From: Semisulcospira habei
Lineage: Eukaryota; Mollusca; Gastropoda; Semisulcospiridae
Assembly: GCA_036245525.1 (NCBI GenBank)
Contig: BTPG01000004.1
Coordinates: 230,176,153 to 230,240,152 of the forward strand
Length of the DNA stretch: 64,000 nucleotides
Direction: 5' to 3'
The position numbers and the translations under genes are program-made. Under the pieces are notes generated by a model that made no database searches, had not been told where the DNA came from, and saw nothing but the letters and a program-made list of their open reading frames with translations. The stretch's first letter is position 1. Each line of letters begins with the position of its first letter. Below, one piece after another: positions 55,889 through 64,000 of the stretch.

Positions 55889-56840
55889 CTTGTGTCCACA
55901 GTATTGCCCAGAAACCCTCAGTCAGTTCAAGCTGTGATCAACATAAACACAACGCTGGTACAATACATGTGACTCACTCTCAAATGATGCCATGCAGACA
56001 ACCCAAAAATAAACATGGGTTGAAAAAAACCTGACAAGATTTTCGGAGTTTGTCTTCCATTTTGGCCTCTCAGTTCTCTTGAGTTTTCAAAAATATTGAG
56101 TGGTTTATGCGAAACTACGATTTTAAAACTAGAGGTGTAAAAGTGTCTCTCGTGACACGTGACGACAAATTCTTTCATTTCGCCTAAACTACAGGTTAGA
56201 TAAAACCTATAATTGATCAAAACCATTCCTCTAGGTAGCCCTCCATGAAATATTTCTGCAAAACAAACCAAAAAAAAAAATGACCTAATTATGCGCAAAA
56301 TAAGAACCCATTTGCATCAGTCAAAGGTAACTTTCTTCATTTGCACACATTTGCTTTGACAAAAGGAGCATCACGATATTCAGACTATGACTGTGTCTAC
56401 ATTGATAACTCATTGTAAAAATGAAGATGGAACTCTGAAAACGAAGTTGACACAACTTCCACAGCAAACCTGTTTTTACATCAGTATGTTACTTGCGACA
56501 AAATTCAAATTTAAATTCAAAAACTTTATTGTGTCAGTCTAGCCGACAAATTTTCTTTCATTGGGATCACATGCGCGCGTACAGTTTTAGCCACATTATG
56601 ACAATGGTATAAAAAAACAACAAAAAACACACCACTACGTGACCACAGTGTTAGTGGTTTGATGTAACATGCGATGCGATACCCAACAAACCTGGATCAA
56701 ATATTTGGAACTCACTGGAACGGATTCATTGTGCAATACTAACGCAAGCTGACACAAAAGTTTCAGCGAAGATGTGAACAAAACGACCATGAGCAGAGAC
56801 GATATAATAATGTCACTAGTGACTCTTGAGCAGAGACAGT
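55889..56840. other. Upstream region of gene 2
   Basis: The leader is at 55889-55945. At 56512-56560 TTCAAAAACTTTATTGTGTC AG resembles a minus-strand LINE tail. No promoter motif is certain. Confidence 0.45.
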
Positions 56841-57266
56841 AAAGTTAGTTGTTGCTTGTCACAGGAAACACAGCATGTCTCAACTTGCAGGATTTTGTTG
56901 TCAGAAAGTACCGGTACTTCATTTCTCTTTTAGCTGTTATTGAAGGGCATTAAGTTATTCACGATACAAGAATACTCAAAGTAGCAAAAAACGTAGTGAG
57001 AAATGACAGCAGTAGCACAACCACCACAACTGCCACCACAAGAAGATTTTAAAAAGGCAAGTAAAGTTAGTTGTCGCTTGTCACAGGAAACACAGCATGT
57101 CTCAACTTGCAGGATTTTGTTGTCAGAAAGTACCGGTACTTCATTTCTCTTTTAGCTGTTATCGAAGGGCATTAAGTTATTCACGATACAAGAAAACGTA
57201 GTGAGAAATGACAGCAGTAGCACAACCACCACAACTGCCACCACAAGAAGATTTAAAAAGGCAAAA
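56841..57266. repeat. 221-bp tandem duplication
   Basis: AAGTTAGTTGTTGCTTGTCA CAGGAAACAC starts at 56842 and again at 57063. The second copy lacks about 20 bp. Otherwise nearly identical. Confidence 0.95.
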
Positions 57267-57523
57267 GTTGAATTTGCTTTCAATTTTATTTTATGATCAA
57301 AAAGGTGTTTTTTTGTTTTGTTCTTTTACTGTGAGAAAGTACCTTCTAAGTTAAACCCTGGGTCTCAAGTCAAGAATGTCTTACAATGATAATGTGAAGT
57401 AAATTTCAGCAAACCATGACCGCCTGTGTGTGTGTGATGAAATCTACCTAGTCTTAGTACAAGTTGTGATGTTAAATTTACGTTTACTTTTATTTTTAAA
57501 CAGCAGCTCTGTGCCATGCCAAG

Positions 57524-57561
<38 letters not shown>

Positions 57562-58214
57562 CGTGCGTATATTTTTAAAAATGTTTTAATGAAATCTGCC
57601 TAGTCTTAGTAAATGATGTGATGTAAAATGTATATTACTTCTATCTTTATTCATGTGATGACAAATTTCCCTTTTACATAGATTGGGACAATAATGTGCA
57701 TTTGTATTTGTATGATGACTGTGAAACAGCCAATTGTCACCTAAGATATCATTAACCACACAAAAGTATTGTTTTCTTTGTGTTGAGCGTCATTAGTGGT
57801 CAGCTGCACTGGTGGGCCCAATAAGTATCTAGACTGGAAGGCCAAGTGTACAGCTCCCCATCCTGCTTCATAAAGCTGACATGTACCAGTCCCAGCATGT
57901 CATCATCACTTTCACCTACCAAAGCAGACCACTAAAATATTTACCGGATATTACAATGAGTCTCTTTTGAGCAGCCATCCTCACAACAGCTCACCCGTCA
58001 TGAAAGATCATCATTCAGGCGACTTTAGCCACGTGAATGATGGTCTTGAATGACAAAAGACACCATGTTTCCCTCACAATATTCATGACAGTCCAGTTGT
58101 CTCCTCAAACCCCTTTCTTTCAGCTAAAAATATAGTCACTCAAAAGAGGTCACACTGTATTGTTTGAAAATGTAATAAATGTAATGCATGGGTGAAAACG
58201 TGAAATGACTGAAA
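57267..58214. other. Intergenic with (TG)n
   Basis: (TG)n is at about 57528-57567. GAAATCTGCCTAGTCTTAGT recurs at 57440 and 57590 as a local duplication. No gene. Confidence 0.5.
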
Positions 58215-58436
58215 ACGGTCCATGGACTAACTATGACCCATGATTCATGGCATGCAAGAGGCATGAATTCTCATGAGCCCCCACAAATGCAGGGGCTCCT
58301 GAAAATGTATACCTCTTGCAGATGGAACAGGCTGGTTGAAGGACTGTTCTGCCTGAACTGAAAAGCTGAAATTCAGCTTTCTGGAATTTAGAAAAAGATG
58401 AATCTGTCTACAGGACTGAAGACTGTCACCCATGGT
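58215..58436. mobile_element. Compact family-A-type hairpin element
   Basis: Arms 58254-58282 (GCAAGAGGCATGAATTCTCA TGAGCCCCC) and 58290-58320 are imperfect complements. Flanks match those of the minisatellite-bearing copy at 1722-3100. Confidence 0.8.
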
Positions 58437-60010
58437 AAAGCAAATCAATCCCTTACAAGACAGCTGATTATATTCAACCTGTCCAGTATCTCTGCATGCA
58501 GTCTTACAGCTGACTAACCAATGGAAAGCAGCACCAATATTGTCCTCCATTTGCCCTGTTCAATGTGATTCTGTTTTGTTAGGAACACTTGTCAGGCTCT
58601 TTTAAGAATCCTGAAAGATTAATTGATCATTCAGAACCCAAACTAGGCTGGCACTGTTCTATTCATAGTGAAACTGAAAATTTAAGTCAGATGTAATACT
58701 TAAATTCTTTCTTTGTATTTTTTTTTTTTAATTTTATTATAATTTTTTTTTTTTTTTAGGACAAAAAGAGAAATTAGAAAAATAATTCCAGTGTACCTTA
58801 TGGGTCAGATAGATTCATAAAATCGTGTTTCTTGTCACCAGGGACACAATTAAATTTGTGTCACATGTCAGTTATTCTTTCCCTGCTCATACCATAAGCC
58901 AGTACTGGAGTCATCCATAGCAACTTTCACGAATCTGAACTTATTACTGCAAGAATCCATTCTGAAAGACAAGCAACTACTGCCATTTTGATCTTAGAAT
59001 GTAATTTTCATGTTTCACGTATAAATATTGTGTTACTTGTGACAGAATTTTTTAGCATGACGCTAATTTAGAACTTACCACTGTGTAAAAATTTCATGCT
59101 CTTCCTGGGAAAAAGCAATGTGGGTGTGAGCAGCCGTCTTTCCGGATTGCAAAATTGCGGATTTGAGGCAATGAAAACCCTTTTTTCCCCCACTGCTTCA
59201 GCGTTGTTTTTTTTTACATGACTTTGTTACACCACACGCTCAAAACCAGGTCAAAATTAATCAACACAACCTGTTTTAACTGATACTGATTAACTTTTCT
59301 CCCTTGTTATTAAATCATTTAATTTGTGGTAATCCCATTTTTGCGCCAGGCAGCAGTTCCGGTAAAGTAACGCGTAGGGAAAAGACAGTTGAAACCCAAC
59401 ATCCCAATTATCCCAGCATCCATGCCTAAATTAAGGCTTTTTAATCATCCCCTCGCCCCCATCCACAACTCTCATAAAACCCTGTCTCAACTCGAACTAT
59501 AAGTGTTTCAGTTTTTAGAAATATGGGCAGGCCCAGCCCACCCCAATCATTATCACAGTGCTCATGCCTAAATCCTGGATCGCCACCCACAACCCCACCT
59601 TTCTCAGTACACTCAGTACGAAGTGTTTCCTCCCAAGGGCAAATACACAGCCATTCAATCACTCCTGACAAAAACATTTACATGAAAAGCTTCTTTTCAC
59701 TCACTTCTGAATGCAAATATTTCTTTGCATATCTCAATACAATTTAATAAAAAGATTTCTCCGCTGACGGCAGTCTCTGAAACAATTTTTCTGCATATGT
59801 CTCGCTTTTCAGTGGCCGCACATTCCTGAAGACGGCAGGGCTGAAAAAAATCCCCTCGTGAGGTTTTCAAAAGTGAGCAGTTGGCTTTTAAAACTTAAAA
59901 GCAGGACAGGCCTTTTCAGAAGTGCATTTCCATTCAGTAGTGTAGGTGAGGCCGGCGTTACCCTAGCGTGGGAAGGGCCGAGTTTCCTGTGCCTTATCAT
60001 GACTTGACAG
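58437..60010. other. Intergenic, nothing recognised
   Basis: AT-rich with T-runs at 58719-58760. No supported gene. Confidence 0.5.
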
Positions 60011-60961
60011 ATATTCAATCAGCAAACTTAAGTCAAACAACCACACACTCCCACCTACTAATAACTCCAGTTACACCAGCACCGCTCGGGAGCATCATAG
60101 ACAAAAAAGGCGGCACGGATGCAGATGTCAGAGCACGAATCGGTAAAGCCAGAGCAGCCTTTCTCCAGTTGAAAAAAGTGTGGAGTTCCAGAGAGCTGTC
60201 ACAACACACCAAAGTCCGGATTTTCAACTCCAATGTAAAAGCAGTTCTCCTATATGGAGCAGAGACTTGGAGATTGACAAAAACCACAGTCAACAGAGTA
60301 CAGACCTTCATGAACAGTTGCCTTAGAAGAATTTTGAAAATCCACTGGCCAGAGAAGATCAGCAACGTCAGACTCTGGGAGAGAACAGAGCAGATAACAG
60401 CAGAGAATGAAATTGGGCGAAGAAGATGGGGATGGATCGGTCACAGTCTGAGAAAGCCAGCTTCCAGTATCACTAGGCAGGCATTGTCATGGAACCCCCA
60501 GGGAAAGAGGAAAAGAGGTAGGCCGAGAAACTCCTGGCGTCGAGACCTCCAAGCAGACATCAAGAGACTGGGAACCACCTGGAGTAGAATCGAAGGAGAA
60601 GCACAGGACAGGAGTTGCTGGAGGTCTCTCGTCGACGGCCTATACCCAGGTAGGGGTGACAGGCGTAAGTACACCAGCACCGGTTACACCAGCACCTGTA
60701 CCAACACCAGAACAGCCACTGGCAAACACACTCGAGTCAGAGACATCTATGCCAATTCTCCACACAACCAGCGCATGCGGGCTCTGTCGTAGGAAGCGAG
60801 ATTTAAAAAGCTTGATACAAATTGGCACTGGACCGTGTCCACATGATCCCCCACAGGGCCTAATGGCTCATGACAATTTTTTAGACTTGTATTCTTACAT
60901 TTGTATGGTGCTTCATCATGTTAAATTAGAGGGCTCATGTGGATCTTGTGTGATAGCAACA
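60011..60961 (+). pseudogene. Candidate exon split by an RTE fragment
   Basis: A plausible acceptor, CATGACTTGACAG, ends at 60010. The frame DIQSANLSQTTTHSHLLITP VTPAP is interrupted at 60085 and resumes after 60669 as TPAPVTPAPVPTPEQPLANT, then ACGLCRRKRDLKSLIQIGTG PCPHDP and LMAHDNFLDLYS. The insertion carries a 13-bp target duplication, and removing it with one duplicate leaves the frame continuous. CGLC...HDN resembles the start of an extended PHD-type zinc domain, with Phe where Cys would be expected; this is weak. The frame stops at 60962. Confidence 0.4.
60085..60669 (+). mobile_element. RTE-like LINE, 585-bp 5'-truncated copy
   Basis: Encodes GSIIDKKGGTDADVRARIGK through LLYGAETWRLTKTTVNRVQT, RRWGWIGHSLRKPASS and WRSLVDGLYPGRGD without stops. 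Very similar to 4705-5285. The 13-bp target duplication TACACCAGCACCG is at 60072-60084 and 60670-60682. Severe 5' truncation, recent. Confidence 0.9.
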
Positions 60962-61109
60962 TGATTGTCAGCTAGATGCATAGACCCTCCTTCACCTATC
61001 TTAAACTTTATGAAACCCATGAGGGCATCAAGTTCGTACATGCCCATTATAATCTATACCTCGGGAATTGTATGGCGTGAGCACGATTATTCTGAACACA
61101 AAACCACTC

Positions 61110-61319
61110 TCAGCGAAACGTAGATCCTCATGTCCCAACTAATAACGCATGACGTGGCTGAGTATCGCTGAACCGCACAGTGCATATGAAGATCTATGTC
61201 TCCATAGGCCAATAGAGTTAATCAGATAATTTGTGTTAACCAGTCTAATCTGGCACTACCCTTGAATTATCATGGTCAATTAATCTCCTGCTGTAGGGAC
61301 TCAGGGCTAAATGGGTTAA
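61110..61319. repeat. Relics of family-A and family-B hairpins
   Basis: CGTAGATCCTCATG...ATATGAAGATCTATGTC (61122-61192) is a decayed family-A hairpin. AGTCTAATCTGGCACTACCC TTGAATTATCATGGTCAAT... ending GGGTTAA (61240-61319) is the right half of a family-B element. Confidence 0.6.
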
Positions 61320-61756
61320 CACAAGACAGTGTACCCTGTGTACAGTTTGACATCAGACAGTGTACCCAGGGTACCGTGCCTAAAAATGTATACCATAGTG
61401 ACCACTTCAGCGTAACTAACATTGAACTATTATGATCAGTCCATCTCCTGCAAGTGGTACATGTACAGTCGTTACAGGTAACACCTCCAAACGTGGGAAA
61501 TGGCAGTTTTTCAGGACTAACATCAGAAAATCATTTTATACTAATTACTTGAATAGCCCAACAACTCATGTTAAAAATGTGCAGTGCTTGCATTTGTGTG
61601 TGTGCATGTGCATATAATTTACATTTTCTCAATACGCTACCAAATTTCAGGAAGTCAGATATCATTTTGTCTGACAAAAATTAAAATGCTTTGCAAAATA
61701 TATGCAATAACTGAATATGTTACAGCCGCGAGGCCATCTCACTACCAGTCAGGTTA
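61320..61756. other. Intergenic with a family-B repeat-unit relic
   Basis: 61430-61500 resembles the 68-bp unit at 23.7 kb (GATCAGTCCATCTCCTGCAA...CACCTCCAAACG). No gene. Confidence 0.5.
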
Positions 61757-61769
61757 CATATTCAAATGA

Positions 61770-62148
61770 TTGATTGTACATTGCTTAACGTCCCGACAGC
61801 AACAAGGCTTTCTCAGGACGTGCCTGCACTGCTTGTGAAAAAAACCCAAAACAGAACATTGAATGTATGTCGCCAGCCGGTCAAATACGTTAAATAAACC
61901 TAACACATGGGGCCTAAATAAAGCTAAGACCATTCAGCAACACACATCCAATATCAAGAGCTACAGGCAGTGCAGACAGTAGGGAGAGTTTTAAAAAGGC
62001 AAATACAGGTGAATGGACAAAGGGTAGACAGAAACACATGCCCAAGAATAGAGAGAAAAACCCACCCTGTGGGGCTGACCAGGGTGACCCTGGGAACTAA
62101 AAAATACCTAACCCCACCCAAGTCCCCCAGGGCAGACCCGGGTGGGGT
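61770..62148 (-). mobile_element. TTGATTG-tailed retroposon, copy 4 (full length)
   Basis: 379 bp with the clean 13-bp target duplication CATATTCAAATGA (61757-61769 and 62149-62161). This copy defines the element's ends best. Confidence 0.9.
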
Positions 62149-62161
62149 CATATTCAAATGA

Positions 62162-63037
62162 GGTAGGTGAGGCAGTAAGCGGACCGGTGTTTTTAAAATA
62201 AAAATCTTCTGCCTTCTTTGGCATTGTGTACTGAGGCAGTATGCTGGAATTTGCTCAAAATCTCTTCATAGATGAGAAGAGACATGTTTGGTGCTTCGAT
62301 TCATACCAGCCTTGGCTTAACCAGTGGACTTTTCTTTGGCCTAGTTCGAGTTGCTAAGCAGACGGTGATGTGAGATGTGTACCAGTTTTGGCTGCGCTTG
62401 GATGTAGGGTTGGTACAGAATCATGTTGATAGGCAGGAAATGAGACTGGTAATGTCCTTTTTTTTTTTTTTTTTTTTTTTTGATTTTGTGCATGGCAAAT
62501 GTGCAGCAAGTGGGCGGTAGTGTTGTTTAGGGGATTGAAAGATTAGGGGATGACTGGGACAGACTAAGGCTAAGACATTTGAACAGACGGGACTGCAAGG
62601 GAGGCCCACTGTGTGCTTTGACCTGTCAGAGGCACCACATGCCATATAAAACATAGACCAGAAGTTGGTTTAATGTAACCATATCATTGATTTTGGACTT
62701 TTGCAGTTGGAAAACTGAGAAAATCATGAAAAATTTGAAATTTTGCCAACAAATTGCTTCGCTTTCAGTTTTATAGGCGGTTTTTGCATGTTTTGCATCG
62801 CAACACCCTGTTTACCTGCACTGTGGGCCATGTTTAGTGTGTTTGTTCATTTATTTTTTGTCTTACAGGTAGTCATGAGTCTGACCTTTGACCTTAAGCT
62901 GTGACCTTTGACCTTGACAGGGGTGGGGTTTGGGGCGTTCAGTCTGCTAAATGCATGGAAAAAATGCACTCATTCAGTTATAATTGAAAAAAGCAATCCA
63001 GACCAAAAAGGTGACTGCCAAGCGTGTAATATGCAAA
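62162..63037. other. Intergenic
   Basis: A T-run is at 62457-62480. Two TGACCTTTGACCT motifs (62884-62896 and 62907-62919) are noted in the findings. No gene recognised. Confidence 0.5.
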
Positions 63038-63231
63038 GAAGTACCCAACAGAAAAAGAAACATGCTTAGAAAAGATGGGAACAACACAATTTATTAATAT
63101 TTCGGGTAAATACCCTTTGTCAAAATAGACAAACAGACAGAGAGATTAGCCGCTACTTATCTTCATTGGCAGAAGGAATGTGGCAACTCTCGTCTTTTCT
63201 AAGCGTGTTTCTTTCTCCGATGGGTACTTCT
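63038..63231. mobile_element. Foldback sequence, possibly Penelope-derived
   Basis: Arms 63038-63080 and 63188-63231 are complements (GAAGTACCCA-C-G...AAGAAAC-TGCTTAGAAAAGA). The centre includes ATATTTCGGGTAAATACCCT TTGTC, similar in style to the terminus at 24.0 kb. Confidence 0.55.
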
Positions 63232-64000
63232 TTTCTTAGTTATAATTGAAGTTGTGGGGTGGGAGGGAGGGGGAGGGGGCGGTGGGGGTGGGGGGTCGTG
63301 TGGAGGTTTTTTTTTTTTGGGGGGGGGGGGGAGGTCAAAGGTTAAGATCAAAATTACAATAAAACAGTGTCAGCAGGTTCATTTCATCAGATAGCTGACC
63401 GAGTGAAATCATCCGCCAAAAGAATGTGACATGCAGAAGTTATTTTGCATGACCCCACTACATTTGTATACGATATAGGCTACATCCGAGGTGTCATTCT
63501 GCTGTAACTGTCAGGGATGTCTCTGGTGTCTATTCTGAGCCAAACACAAGCACTTTTACACTGCGTAAAGTTCATTTGAGTGCGTCGTGATGGGAGCTGC
63601 AGCCGCGGCCACTGGTACAGGCTTTTACAGGAGTGTTCACAGATTTGGCACACACATGCTTGCAGCATTTGTAACATGAGTTGAGGTTTTGAGACTCTGA
63701 CTAGTTTGTTCTATATAAAAATGAACTGTACATAATTATTTTTCTCTGCTAACTCCTAAATAAGCACTCCAGAAACTTGTTTGGGTATGGGGTGTGTCCC
63801 GCCTAGCATAGTTTTGGCTGTTTTGTGTGGTCTTTTGGCTGTGGGATAGCTCAGTAGACTTAATGTTTAAATTGCGCAGCTGTTTCATGACTCCTTTTGC
63901 CTGAGGAAAAGATTGCAAGCAGCATATAGGGTATGGCAGCTGGTTACAGGCCTCCACCTGCTTGCTGTCACCAGACAACAGGGTCAATGAGGATGCCTGG
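63232..64000. other. Intergenic to window end
   Basis: G/T-rich patch at 63250-63332; otherwise no supported feature. Confidence 0.5.

Overview
This is a metazoan nuclear window, most likely from a marine lophotrochozoan such as a mollusc. The reasons are spliced C2H2 zinc-finger genes, several non-LTR retrotransposon lineages side by side, tRNA-derived SINEs, a Penelope-like fragment, a decayed Ty3/Gypsy-type LTR element, abundant minisatellites and (GA)n/(CA)n/(ATTT)n tracts. Assignment to phylum is inference. There are no operons, ribosome binding sites or CRISPR arrays. Most of the window is repeat-derived, and few of its open frames are genes. || Genes: two paralogous minus-strand C2H2 zinc-finger genes can be assembled from matching splice signals. 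Gene 1 has a 91-nt first coding exon at 22714-22804 and a large exon at 5640-8065 with 20 well-formed fingers; its inferred 14.6-kb intron is full of repeats. Gene 2 has its first coding exon at 55798-55888 and its second at 53704-55007, with about seven fingers. Below that lies roughly 1.7 kb of out-of-frame finger units (51975-53700). A third, dead fragment sits at 47023-47178. Both arrays end against LINE sequence. A possible plus-strand first exon (956-976), a possible exon near 60.0-60.96 kb split by an RTE fragment, and two promoter-like regions (49.4 and 50.2 kb) are weaker candidates. || Layout: 0.2-3.1 kb, LINE tail, an inverted repeat and a 25-bp minisatellite inside a hairpin element; 3.65-5.64 kb, LINE fragments; 5.64-8.07 kb, zinc-finger exon; 8.3-22.7 kb, inferred intron with minisatellites (49, 85, 58, 22 and 98 bp), an LTR retrotransposon with a 5-bp target duplication (11540-16363), a LINE tail and a nested palindrome; 23.4-30.2 kb, SINEs, foldback units, microsatellites and a CR1/Jockey-like LINE; 30.1-42 kb, a complex of large inverted and direct duplications built partly from one hairpin motif; 43-47 kb, retroposon copies, a Penelope-like fragment and GC-rich repeats; 47.4-51.9 kb, MITEs, a 36-bp minisatellite, promoter-like segments and a LINE; 52-55.9 kb, zinc-finger gene 2; 56-64 kb, mostly intergenic with an RTE fragment, a retroposon with clear target duplications and foldback sequences. 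|| The most unusual signal is two families of near-perfect hairpins. Family A has 32-bp arms and a GGCATAGATCCTCATGAG core. Family B is a TTAA-flanked element with 45-bp arms. In both families the two arms of a copy change together between copies, so the palindromes are being kept or remade. One family-A-like hairpin has had its loop replaced by a 1.17-kb minisatellite, and an unexpanded paralogue is preserved at 58.2 kb.
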